Positions 47,453-55,977 of a stretch of 64,000 bases of DNA are shown one piece after another. The DNA comes from Roseateles sp. SL47 (GTDB lineage Bacteria > Pseudomonadota > Gammaproteobacteria > Burkholderiales > Burkholderiaceae_C): the NCBI RefSeq assembly GCF_026625885.1, contig NZ_CP113068.1:744001-808000 (forward strand), given 5' to 3'. Position numbers and translations under genes: made by a program. The stretch's first letter is position 1, and each line of letters starts with the position of its first letter. Under the pieces are notes generated by a model, which saw only the letters and a list, made by a program, of their open reading frames with translations, did no database searches and was not told where the DNA came from.

Positions 47453-47744
47453 GATGGGCGGGACGCTGGACAGCCGGTGGTGATGTGATTCTAGGGAAGC
47501 TTTGACGGGCCGCAGACCCCTCCCCGGGCTACGACAGGTGGGGGTGGCTCCCCCAAAGGCAAGGGGCGGTCCCGCTGGCCCCAGCGAGACCAGGGGCGGC
47601 AATCGCCCACGGCGCCAGCCGCGAGCCCAGTGGCGCGGAGGGGCAAAAAAAAGCCGCCCCGAGGGGCGGCTGGTCGTCAAGCACGGGGGCAACCCGCAGG
47701 CTCAACCGTTCATTGCAGGAACTCTGTACGGGATCACGGATGGA
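47453..47744. other. Spacer between gshA and amt with GC-rich palindromes
   Basis: 292 bp without a gene. It holds GC-rich palindromic blocks (for example GGGGGTGGCTCCCCC near 47531-47545) and the terminator of the amt operon. The promoter of gshA is expected here but was not identified. Confidence 0.4.
47652..47671 (-). terminator. Rho-independent terminator of the torF-glnK-amt operon
   Basis: Stem AGCCGCCCC (47652-47660) with GGGGCGGCT (47663-47671), two-base turn. On the minus strand it is followed by eight T. It is 73 bp past the amt stop. Confidence 0.92.
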
Positions 47745-49289
47745 TCACTTGTGATAGGCGGTCTCACCATGCGAGGTGATGTCCAGACCTTCGCGTTCGT
47801 CTTCTTCCGAGACACGCAGGCCGATCACCAGGTCCACCAGCTTGAAGGCCACCACCGACACCACACCCGACCAGATCACGGTCACACCCACGGCCTTGGC
47901 TTGGGTCCACACCTGTGCGGCGATGGAATAGGCGTCCCCGGTCACCATGGAGACGGTCACCCAGTCGCCGACGGCGCTCGGGCCCCCCAGGTTGGGCGAA
48001 TTGAAGACACCGGTCAGCAGGGCACCGACGATACCGCCCACGCCGTGCACGCCGAACACATCCAGCGAGTCATCCGCGCCCAGCAGCTTCTTCAGGCCGG
48101 ACACGCCCCACAGGCAGACGAAACCAGCGATGAAACCGATGATCAGGGCACCGCCCACACCCACGTTGCCAGCGGCCGGGGTGATGGCCACCAGACCCGC
48201 CACCGCACCGGAGGCTGCGCCCAGCATCGAGGCCTTGCCCTTGAACATCGCTTCACCCAGGCTCCAGGCCAGCACGGCGGCGGCCGTGGCCACCAGCGTG
48301 TTGATGAAGGCCAGCGCCGCGAAGCCGTTGGCTTCCAGGGCAGAACCTGCGTTGAAACCGAACCAGCCCACCCACAGCAGCGAAGCACCCACCATGGTCA
48401 GCGTCAGGCTGTGCGGGGTGAAGGCTTCCTTGCCGTAGCCGATGCGCTTGCCCACCATGTAGGCACCCACCAGGCCCGCAACGGCGGCGTTGATGTGCAC
48501 GACGGTACCGCCAGCGAAGTCCAGCGCGCCCCACTGCCACAACATGCCGGCCTTGCTGTTCATTTCATCGACCACAGCCGCCGAGGTGTAGGCATCCGGG
48601 CCCATCCAGAACCAGACCATGTGCGCAATCGGCGCATAGCTGAAGGTGAACCACAGGACCATGAAGGCCAGCACGGCGCTGAACTTGATGCGTTCGGCGA
48701 AGGCACCCACGATCAGGCAGCAGGTGATGCCGGCGAAAGTGGCCTGGAAGGCGGCAAACACGATTTCCGGGATCACCACGCCCTTGCTGAAGGTGGCAGC
48801 GTTGGCGAAGGTGCCGGCGGCGTTGTCCCAGATGCCCTTCATGAGAATCCGGTCAAAACCACCGATGAACTTGTTGCCCTCGGTGAATGCAATGCTGTAG
48901 CCGTACAGGGCCCACAGCACGATGATCAGCGAGAAGGTCACCATGACCTGCATCAGCACCGACAGCATGTTCTTGCTGCGGACCAGGCCACCGTAGAACA
49001 AGGCCAGACCGGGGACGGTCATCAGGATCACCAGCAGGGTGGACACCATCATCCAGGTGGTGTCGCCCTTGTTGGGCACCGGCGCGGGCGCGGCAGCGGC
49101 GGAGGCTGCATCAGCAGGCGCGGAAGCGGCCGGTGCCACGGCGGCTGCAGCCGGAGCGGCTGCGGGGGCAGCGGCTTCTGCAGAAGCGGTGGCCGCAGGC
49201 GCGGAGGCCGCGTCCTGCGCCATGGCCGCAGGCGCCAGGCTGGTCAGGGCTGCCGTGGCCAGGGCCAGGCAGGCAAGCAGTTTCTTCAT
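47745..49289 (-). CDS. amt: Ammonium transporter
   Basis: A 514-residue Amt channel. Residues 1-24 are a signal peptide (ending AMAQ). About 50 residues of an Ala/Pro-rich segment follow, longer than usual, then eleven transmembrane segments. Landmarks: LALFYGGLVRSKNMLSVLMQ, DFAGGTVVHINAAVAGLVGA with one pore His region, WFGFNAGSALEANGFAALAF, FIAGFVCLWGVSGLKKLLGA, DVFGVHGVGGIVGALLTGVF with the twin-His region. Blocked by GlnK when nitrogen is replete. Last gene of the operon. Confidence 0.96.
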   Translation of the reverse strand: MKKLLACLALATAALTSLAPAAMAQDAASAPAATASAEAAAPAAAPAAAAVAPAASAPADAASAAAAPAPVPNKGDTTWMMVSTLLVILMTVPGLALFYGGLVRSKNMLSVLMQVMVTFSLIIVLWALYGYSIAFTEGNKFIGGFDRILMKGIWDNAAGTFANAATFSKGVVIPEIVFAAFQATFAGITCCLIVGAFAERIKFSAVLAFMVLWFTFSYAPIAHMVWFWMGPDAYTSAAVVDEMNSKAGMLWQWGALDFAGGTVVHINAAVAGLVGAYMVGKRIGYGKEAFTPHSLTLTMVGASLLWVGWFGFNAGSALEANGFAALAFINTLVATAAAVLAWSLGEAMFKGKASMLGAASGAVAGLVAITPAAGNVGVGGALIIGFIAGFVCLWGVSGLKKLLGADDSLDVFGVHGVGGIVGALLTGVFNSPNLGGPSAVGDWVTVSMVTGDAYSIAAQVWTQAKAVGVTVIWSGVVSVVAFKLVDLVIGLRVSEEDEREGLDITSHGETAYHK

Positions 49290-49370
49290 GTCGGACTCTC
49301 TCAATGTGGAGGGACTCGTGACGGCGCCTTCAGCGCTGTCGTGGGACGTGAGGGGATGTAAAACGGGGGC

Positions 49371-49727
<357 letters not shown>

Positions 49728-49747
49728 TCAGACGCTGGCGGTGGTGT

Positions 49748-50455
49748 TCAGAACACCTTTTTGACGGAGACCACCAGGCCGTTCTTACCCAGGTCCTTGC
49801 CTTTGCCGCCGATGTAGGCATCGGTGCTGGTGGCCACAACAGCGGCGCCCCAGGTGAAGCCTTGCCAATCCTTGTTCACCGTCAGCGAATAGTCGGTGTA
49901 GGAAAAGTCGCCGCTGTTCTTGACCTTCTGGTGGCCCACATGCGGCACCAGGGAGAAGCCGCCGCCGACATCAAAGGTGGCGCTCAGGTCCAGGTAGCCG
50001 CTCTGCTTGGAGTCGGCAAAACCGAAGAGGTTGGACACCGAGTGCGAATACTTCAGCGTGGCCGGGCCGAAGGTCACGGCGCCATACAGCTCGTTGGTGT
50101 TGGCGCTGGTGGCCAGCTTGTTGCTGGGGTAGTTGTAGCGGAGGAAGCCCACATCGATGGTCACGTCCTTGGCCACTTCGGTCTTGTAGCCCAGGTAGGT
50201 ATCGATTTCGATATCGCCGTCGCCGCCGGAATCCTTGACCCACTTGATGGTCGAGGCCCAGGCACCGATGTAGAAGCCGCTGGCGTGGGCGTAATCGATG
50301 CCGCCTTGCAGGGCGGGCTTCAGGCGGGTCTGGGAAAGACCGCGATAGCGGTAGTCGGACGTGACGCTGAGGTTGTAGGAGAGGTCATCGGCCAACACCG
50401 GCAGGGCGGTGGCAGTAAGGGCGGCGGCGGCGATGACGGCGAGAATGGGCTTCAT
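49748..50455 (-). CDS. TorF-family putative outer-membrane porin
   Basis: A 235-residue protein. The signal peptide MKPILAVIAAAALTATALPV ends near LADDLSYN. The mature part starts LSVTSDYRYRGLSQTRLKPA, the hallmark of the Gcw_chp/TorF family, followed by alternating beta strands (YIGAWASTIKWV, IDTYLGYK, DYSLTVNKDW) typical for a barrel. It ends in Phe, as outer-membrane barrels do. The start ATG 50455 has CAGGAG upstream. It is the first gene of an operon with glnK and amt, suggesting a role in uptake of nitrogen compounds through the outer membrane. Confidence 0.9.
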   Translation of the reverse strand: MKPILAVIAAAALTATALPVLADDLSYNLSVTSDYRYRGLSQTRLKPALQGGIDYAHASGFYIGAWASTIKWVKDSGGDGDIEIDTYLGYKTEVAKDVTIDVGFLRYNYPSNKLATSANTNELYGAVTFGPATLKYSHSVSNLFGFADSKQSGYLDLSATFDVGGGFSLVPHVGHQKVKNSGDFSYTDYSLTVNKDWQGFTWGAAVVATSTDAYIGGKGKDLGKNGLVVSVKKVF

Positions 50456-50506
50456 GCGGGCTCCTGATACTTGTGAGGGGACGGTCTCCGAATCCGTAGC
50501 AGGCTT

Positions 50507-50522
50507 TGCAGCTTTTGTGCCA
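50507..50522 (-). promoter_or_regulatory. Sigma-54 (-24/-12) promoter of torF-glnK-amt
   Basis: Minus strand TGGCACAAAAGCTGCA. The GG and GC dinucleotides are ten bases apart, as in the consensus TGGCAC-N5-TTGCA; only the first T of the -12 element differs. It sits 52 bp upstream of the torF ATG, giving a leader of about 40 bases. Confidence 0.85.
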
Positions 50523-50584
50523 GCCCCATTCCGGCTCATCACGCCACGAGGCGTTTCAAAAGCTGCCCCGACATGCGCCATTTC

Positions 50585-50599
50585 GCACCAATCCAGTGC
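50585..50599 (-). promoter_or_regulatory. NtrC-like enhancer site
   Basis: GCACCAATCCAGTGC, with outer half-sites GCAC and GTGC seven bases apart, like the NtrC consensus GCACCA-N3-TGGTGC (one arm perfect, the other CAGTGC). It lies about 63 bp upstream of the -24 element, a normal enhancer distance. Confidence 0.6.
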
Positions 50600-50697
50600 G
50601 TTTTGTGGCTTGTGGTTAACCCTTGTGCCGCCCCAAGGGGGTGCCCAATGTGTCAGAGGGCCGTGGCGGGGGCCGCCCATGAATGTGACCGCCCATC

Positions 50698-50782
50698 AAA
50701 AACGCCCGCTCAGGGCGGGCTGCACACAAAACGCCCGCGCAGGACGGGCTGCAAATAAAAACGCCCGCTCAAGGCGGGCGTT
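50698..50782 (-). terminator. Three consecutive terminator hairpins downstream of the HU gene
   Basis: Three near-identical hairpins stand in a row: 50760-50782 (AACGCCCGC/GCGGGCGTT), 50730-50750 and 50701-50720. On the minus strand each stem is followed by at least four T (GCGGGCGTTTT). They follow the HU stop at 50801. The spacing is 29-30 bp. The arrangement looks like local duplication of one terminator. Confidence 0.85.
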
Positions 50783-50800
50783 GGATCAAGCCAGGCTTGA

Positions 50801-51076
50801 TTACTTGTTCACGGCGTCCTTCAGGGCCTTGCCCGGCGTGAACTTGGCCACCTTGGCGGCCGGGATCTCCAGCGCTTCGCCAGTGGCGGGGTTCTTGCCG
50901 GTACGGGCCGCACGGTCACCCACCTTGAAGGTGCCAAAGCCCACCAGAGCGATGGTGTCACCCTTGGCGAGGGCTTCGGTGATGGTCTCCAGGGTGGCGT
51001 CCAGCAGGGACGTGGCCACAACGCGGGTGACACCAGCCTTGGTGGCGATGCCTTCGATCAGTTCGCTTTTGTTCAT
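50801..51076 (-). CDS. hup: HU family DNA-binding protein
   Basis: A 91-residue HU protein that bends DNA and compacts the nucleoid. MNKSELIEGIATKAGVTRVV, then ALVGFGTFKVGDRAARTGKN and the arm P ATGEALEIPAAKVAKFTPGK are all present. The start MNKSEL at 51076 is the conserved N-terminus; a longer open frame to 51199 is not. Three terminators follow. Confidence 0.96.
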   Translation of the reverse strand: MNKSELIEGIATKAGVTRVVATSLLDATLETITEALAKGDTIALVGFGTFKVGDRAARTGKNPATGEALEIPAAKVAKFTPGKALKDAVNK

Positions 51077-51305
51077 CAGACTCTCAAAACAGACCCGGAT
51101 CCGGGTGATCCGGGGGTCGCGATTATCGGGCCTGCGGCCCGGGCGGGGAAAAAGCGACTGTGTAGCACTTTCAGGGCTGAACTGGCGCACCTTCGCCACC
51201 CCAACTGCAACAAAACGTCCCCAAAACGGGCTGCAAAGCCGCAGAGCGACCGTTTTTGAGTGTTTTCGGCTCGTTTCAGGTCGATTCCGCGCGTTCTTGA
51301 TGCGC

Positions 51306-52493
51306 TCACGGTGACCCCGTCTTGGCCGCCGTCACGATCCCCTGCCCGGCCGCCCAGGCATTGAGGTCATCCCGCCGGATGGCGGCCGCCATCAGCCCGG
51401 GGAACGCGTCCGGTGTGCAGGCAAATGACGGCACGCCCAATGCGGCCAGCTTGGCCGCCAGCGCATGGTCATACGACGGGGCGCCTTCGTCACTGAGCGC
51501 CAGCAAGGTCACGAACTGCACCCCACTGTCCACCAACTCGGACGCCCGGCGCAGCAACTGCTGCTCCACGCCCCCTTCATACAGATCGGAGATCAGCACA
51601 AAGATGGTGTTGCGCGGCTCGCGGATCTGAGACTGGCAATAAGCCACAGCCCCATTGATGTCGGTACCTCCGCCCAGCTGCACGCCAAACAGCAGGTCCA
51701 CCGGGTCATTGAGCTGCTCGGTCATGTCCACCACGGCCGTGTCAAACACCACCAGCCGGGTACTGACCGACGGCAGCGACGCCATCACTGCCCCGAAGAT
51801 GCTGGCATAGACCACCGAGTTGGCCATGGACCCGCTCTGGTCGATGCACAGCACCACCTCCCGCTGGGGCCGCCGTGCCTTGCGGCCGAAGCCGTGCAGG
51901 GTCTCCGGGATCACCGTGCGGTGGCTGGGCTGCCAGTGCCGCAGGTTGGCGCGGATGGTGCGGTGCCAGTCGATCTCCGCCAGCCGTGGCCGGCGGTTGC
52001 GCTGGCTGCGGTCCAGGGCGCCGGTGACGGCACTGCGCATCGGCTCGTCCAGCCGTTGCATCAAGGCCTCCACCACCTGCCGCACCACCTGGCGGGCCGT
52101 CTCCTTGGTGCCCGCCGGAATGACACCGGACAAGGCCATCAGGCTGGCCACCAGATGCACGTTCGGCTGGACGTTCTGCAGCATCTCCGGCTGCAGCAGC
52201 ATGTCCCGCAGGTTCAGGCGCTCCAGCGCATCCTTTTGCAGCACCTGCACCACGCTGCTGGGGAAGTACTTGCGGATATCTCCCAGCCAACGGGCCACGC
52301 GCGGGGCCGAACCGCCCCGCCCGCCTCGCCGTTCGCCAGAGAGGCCCTGGCCTTGTTCGTCATACAAGGCGCTCAGGGCCTGATCCATCTCCTGCGCTTC
52401 GCCGCTCAAGCCGCCACAGCTGTCCTCGGCTTCGCCCCCCAGCACCAGACGCCAGCGGCGCAGGCGGTCGGCCTCTTCCACAGGTGCGGTCAT
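51306..52493 (-). CDS. VWA domain-containing (CoxE-like) protein of a five-gene MoxR system
   Basis: A 395-residue protein. The N-terminal half is helical (ALYDEQGQGLSGERRGGRGG, RKYFPSSVVQVLQKDALERL). The C-terminal half is a von Willebrand A domain with an intact MIDAS: VLCIDQSGSMANS (DxSxS), GGGTDIN (Thr) and FVLISDLYEGG (Asp). It is the last gene of the operon and its ATG overlaps the DUF5682 stop (ATGA). VWA proteins paired with MoxR ATPases usually act in metal insertion or complex remodelling; the client here is unknown. Confidence 0.92.
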   Translation of the reverse strand: MTAPVEEADRLRRWRLVLGGEAEDSCGGLSGEAQEMDQALSALYDEQGQGLSGERRGGRGGSAPRVARWLGDIRKYFPSSVVQVLQKDALERLNLRDMLLQPEMLQNVQPNVHLVASLMALSGVIPAGTKETARQVVRQVVEALMQRLDEPMRSAVTGALDRSQRNRRPRLAEIDWHRTIRANLRHWQPSHRTVIPETLHGFGRKARRPQREVVLCIDQSGSMANSVVYASIFGAVMASLPSVSTRLVVFDTAVVDMTEQLNDPVDLLFGVQLGGGTDINGAVAYCQSQIREPRNTIFVLISDLYEGGVEQQLLRRASELVDSGVQFVTLLALSDEGAPSYDHALAAKLAALGVPSFACTPDAFPGLMAAAIRRDDLNAWAAGQGIVTAAKTGSP

Positions 52494-54886
52494 GCCTGCA
52501 CTCCCAACAACTGGCGCAACAGGGGCAACGGCAGCCTGGCGCGTGATTCATCCCAGGCGGGCGCCGCCGTGGCGGCCCCCACGGGTCCCTGGCGGGCCGC
52601 GCGCGCACCGAGGTCGCGTCGCTCGCCCTGTTCAAACGCGGCAAAGGTGCGACGCACCAGCGGCAGCACCCGCACAAAATGCTCCTCCGCCAGGCCCGCC
52701 AGCCACTGATCAACCAGCGGCCAGACGCCATCGTGATGCAGCAGCACCACCGCATTGCGGTTGAGGAAGCCGTCCAACCAGGCCGCCGCTTTCAGCGGCT
52801 CCGCGCCGCTGCTCAGGTGCAGCGACAGGGCGGTGCCTGCGTCGTCCGCCGTCAGCTCGCCTTCATCCAGCATCAGCCGCGCACACAGGCCTTGCAGCAA
52901 CTCATGGGCCGTGGATCGATCGGCCAGCAGACGGATGGCGCGCCGCCACTGCTGGGCCGGCTCCCCCTGGCCCCCGGGGTCGCGCAGCTTGACGGCGGCA
53001 TGAGCGGCCAACAGGTGCTCACGCATCTGCTCCGCCGCCGCATCGTCGATGGCGCTGCCCACCAGCGGCAGGCCGATGGCGGCCCGGATCACCAGGCCAT
53101 CAAACACCTGCGCCACCAGCGACGCATCGGTCTGGCGGACATTGCCGTAACGGAACACATTGGCCAGCGGCGGCAAGGCGGCCATCAACTGATCGGCATC
53201 GCCGGTGTGGGCCGCGTGGTCCTGCAAGGCCCGCGAGGCCACCGCCACCGCCTCCGGCAGGTCCGCCAGCAGCACCTGGTCCACCAGCGACGCCAACGAG
53301 GCCAGGTCCGTCGCGGCGGCGCATTGTTCGGCCACCCGTGCCGTGGCCGCCGCCACCACCGAATGGCCGAAGCGGCTGGCCTCGATCAGGCGCACCGCGA
53401 ATTCCGGCTGCCATTGCAGCGTCCACACTTCATGGAAGGTGCCGCGCGACGAGCGCCCCACACGGGCCAGCGAACCCCAGCTCACCGCCAGCAGTGCGAG
53501 GCGGTGCAGCAGATGGCTGCGGGCCAGGTCGTTGGGCTGGCGAAGATCCAGGTCCAGCGTCTTCTGGGTCGCTTCCGGTTTCAGCCGCAGCGATTTCTGA
53601 AGCTGTTCCAGATCGCGCTGCAAGGGCACCTTGGGCACGCTGGACGGCACCTGGCCGAGGCGGTCGCCGATGATGAGTTCCTCGCGGATGAAACCCAGCA
53701 CCGACTCATCACCCAGGGTCATGACGGTGCGGGTGGCTTCGTGCAGTTCTTCCAGCCCCGGGGCGGGACGCTGCCGCAATGCCGCAAGGGTGTCAGCGAG
53801 GCGGGCGGCTTCGATCAAATGGGCGCTGGAGCAGTCCAGGTCACGTGCGCGCATCAGCCGGGCCACACGGGCCAACCAGCCCACTGCGCGCGATTGCGGG
53901 GGCTGCCCTGCCGCACCACCACTGCTGCGCCACAGATGTTCGTACCAGCCGGGGGAGTGGATGCCTGCGCCGTAGCCGCTCTGGAAGGCGAGGTGGCGAT
54001 AGGTCCAGGGCACCCAGGTGCTGGCCACCTTGAGTTTGGGCAGGCCCTTGAGCAGGGTGGCATCCGCCTTGGCGGTCACCGGCGCCTTCAGGCCGCCCAG
54101 GTGCCAGGCGCCGCAGATCACGGCCACACGCTGGAAACCTTGCTTGCGGGCCGCTCGGATGCACTGGCGCATCCAGGCCTCGCGCAGGGCCTCCAGCCGC
54201 TGGCGCGCGGTGGGTGCCGGGTCGTCCTGGGGTGCGTCGGCTCGCACCGCAAGCATCGCTTCCTCGATGGCGGCAAACAGCTGCTCGCCATCGCCGCGTT
54301 CTTCCACCATGTGGTTCCACCAGGCTTCGCCGTCGGCATACCCGGCAGCGCGTGCCAGCCAGTCCAGCGGGTCGCCGCGGCGTTGAGCGTCGGAGGCATG
54401 GGGGGGCGCCTCGGGGTTCGTGTCCACCTCGGTCTGCAAGGCCAGGCCATGCGACACCGGCAGATCGATGAACCGCACAACGGCGCCGGCCGCCACCGCC
54501 CAGCGCAGCGCTTGCCATTCCGGCGAGAACTCGGCAAACGGGTGGTACACCGCCCGCCCAGGTTCATCGACGCCATGGGTCAGAAGCGCCACTGGCGGCC
54601 GCATGTCCTCGGCCTGCACATCGGCCACGAGACCATCGGCCTCGGGCGGCCCCTCAATCAGCACACAGTCCGGCTGCAGACGGCCCAGCGCCTGCAGCAG
54701 GCTGCGGGCGCAGCCCGGACCATGGTGTCGGACGCCAAAGAAATGCAAGGCCGATTCCTGGGCCGGCCGGCGGCGCAGGGAGGCAGCCGCGCCAGCGCTC
54801 ACAACCGCCCCGGTCGTGTCCTGCAGTGCCTCAGGATCTTCGGGTTGGTCGCTCTGCACGTTGCTCTGCATGCTGCTCACCACCAT
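52490..54886 (-). CDS. DUF5682 family protein
   Basis: A protein of about 798 residues. The N-terminal 350 residues have HFFGVRHHGPGCARSLLQAL, DCVLIEGPPEADGLV, VRFIDLPVSHGLAL and RVAVICGAWHLGGL. This His/Glu arrangement (GxxH, EGP, later His) recalls the EreA/ChaN/TraB fold of putative hydrolases; this is my inference. The rest is helical and Ala/Leu-rich, perhaps scaffold repeats (HRLALLAVSWGSLARVG, QVLLADLPEAVAVASRAL). The start ATG 54886 overlaps the MoxR stop (TGATG); a TTG further up is in frame but not needed. Function unknown. Confidence 0.85.
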   Translation of the reverse strand: MVVSSMQSNVQSDQPEDPEALQDTTGAVVSAGAAASLRRRPAQESALHFFGVRHHGPGCARSLLQALGRLQPDCVLIEGPPEADGLVADVQAEDMRPPVALLTHGVDEPGRAVYHPFAEFSPEWQALRWAVAAGAVVRFIDLPVSHGLALQTEVDTNPEAPPHASDAQRRGDPLDWLARAAGYADGEAWWNHMVEERGDGEQLFAAIEEAMLAVRADAPQDDPAPTARQRLEALREAWMRQCIRAARKQGFQRVAVICGAWHLGGLKAPVTAKADATLLKGLPKLKVASTWVPWTYRHLAFQSGYGAGIHSPGWYEHLWRSSGGAAGQPPQSRAVGWLARVARLMRARDLDCSSAHLIEAARLADTLAALRQRPAPGLEELHEATRTVMTLGDESVLGFIREELIIGDRLGQVPSSVPKVPLQRDLEQLQKSLRLKPEATQKTLDLDLRQPNDLARSHLLHRLALLAVSWGSLARVGRSSRGTFHEVWTLQWQPEFAVRLIEASRFGHSVVAAATARVAEQCAAATDLASLASLVDQVLLADLPEAVAVASRALQDHAAHTGDADQLMAALPPLANVFRYGNVRQTDASLVAQVFDGLVIRAAIGLPLVGSAIDDAAAEQMREHLLAAHAAVKLRDPGGQGEPAQQWRRAIRLLADRSTAHELLQGLCARLMLDEGELTADDAGTALSLHLSSGAEPLKAAAWLDGFLNRNAVVLLHHDGVWPLVDQWLAGLAEEHFVRVLPLVRRTFAAFEQGERRDLGARAARQGPVGAATAAPAWDESRARLPLPLLRQLLGVQA

Positions 54887-55977
54887 CACACCTGTTCGCG
54901 GCAAGCCCGATACAAATCCTTCCAGTCGGCCCGCTCCTTGACCACGGTCTCCAGATATTCGGTCCAGACCACCTGATCCTGCACCGGGTCCTTCACGACC
55001 GCACCCAGCAGACCCGCAGCCATGTCACGAGGGCTCAGCACCCCGTCGCCAAAGTGGCCCGCCAACGCCATGCCACTGTTGATGACCGAAATCGCCTCGG
55101 CGGTGGACAAGGTGCCACTGGGCGACTTCACCTGGGTCTTGCCGTCTTCGGTACGGCCCTGACGCAGTTCCCGGAAGATCTGCACCACACGGCGGACTTC
55201 CTTCAACGCGGGCGGCTCGGCCGGCAGTTGCAGCGCCGCGCCCATCTCGGTGACCCGCTTCATCACGATCGACACTTCCTCGTCCTCGGTGGCGGGCACC
55301 GGCAGCACCACCGTGTTGAAGCGCCGCTTCAGCGCGGCGGACAGCTCATTCACGCCCTTGTCCCGATTGTTGGCCGTGGCGATCACGCTGAAGCCGCGCA
55401 CCGCCTGCACTTCGCTGCCCAGCTCCGGCACCGGCAGCGTCTTCTCGGACAGGACGGTGATCAGGCTGTCCTGCACATCCGCCGGGATACGGGTCAGTTC
55501 CTCCACCCGCGCGATCTTGCCGGCGCGCATGGCCTTCATCAGCGGGCTGGACACCAGCGCCGCCTCGGACGGGCCGTTGGCCAGCAGTTGCGCATAGTTC
55601 CAGCCATAACGCAGCTGCTCCTCGCCGGTACCCGCCGTCCCCTGGATCAGCAAGGTGGAATCGCCGCTCACCGCCGCAGCCAGATGCTCGGACACCCAGG
55701 ACTTGGCCGTGCCCGGCACCCCATACAGCAGCAGCGCCCGATCCGTGGCCAGCGTGGCCACAGCAATCTCCATCAGCCGTTCGTTGCCGATGTATTTGGG
55801 GCTGATCTGGAAACCGTTGTCCAGGGTGCCCCCCATCAGGTAACACAGCACCGCCCAGGGCGACAGCAGCCAGTTCTCCGGGCGTGGGCGCTGGTCCTGG
55901 CGCTGCAGCTCGTGCAGCTCTTCGGCGAACTGCTGCTCGGCATGTCGGCGCAGCACGTGGGCGTTGGAAGTCGTCAT
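54886..55977 (-). CDS. MoxR-type AAA+ ATPase
   Basis: A 363-residue AAA+ ATPase. Walker A GVPGTAKSW (about 92-100), then RIPADVQDSLITVLSEKTLP, the sensor FSVIATANNRDKGVNELSAA and ALKRRFNTVVLPVPATEDEE with the arginine-finger region. A C-terminal lid follows. The GAKS variant in place of GKT/S at the Walker A Lys-Ser is visible as TAKS, common in MoxR relatives. The start MTTSNAHVL at 55977 overlaps the DUF5691 stop. Partner of the VWA protein in the same operon. Confidence 0.92.
   Translation of the reverse strand: MTTSNAHVLRRHAEQQFAEELHELQRQDQRPRPENWLLSPWAVLCYLMGGTLDNGFQISPKYIGNERLMEIAVATLATDRALLLYGVPGTAKSWVSEHLAAAVSGDSTLLIQGTAGTGEEQLRYGWNYAQLLANGPSEAALVSSPLMKAMRAGKIARVEELTRIPADVQDSLITVLSEKTLPVPELGSEVQAVRGFSVIATANNRDKGVNELSAALKRRFNTVVLPVPATEDEEVSIVMKRVTEMGAALQLPAEPPALKEVRRVVQIFRELRQGRTEDGKTQVKSPSGTLSTAEAISVINSGMALAGHFGDGVLSPRDMAAGLLGAVVKDPVQDQVVWTEYLETVVKERADWKDLYRACREQV

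Noticed and set aside
47453..47692. N-terminal extension of gshA
   Set aside because: It would cover the terminator hairpin and a palindromic spacer, and the conserved N-terminus begins at MVPHL.
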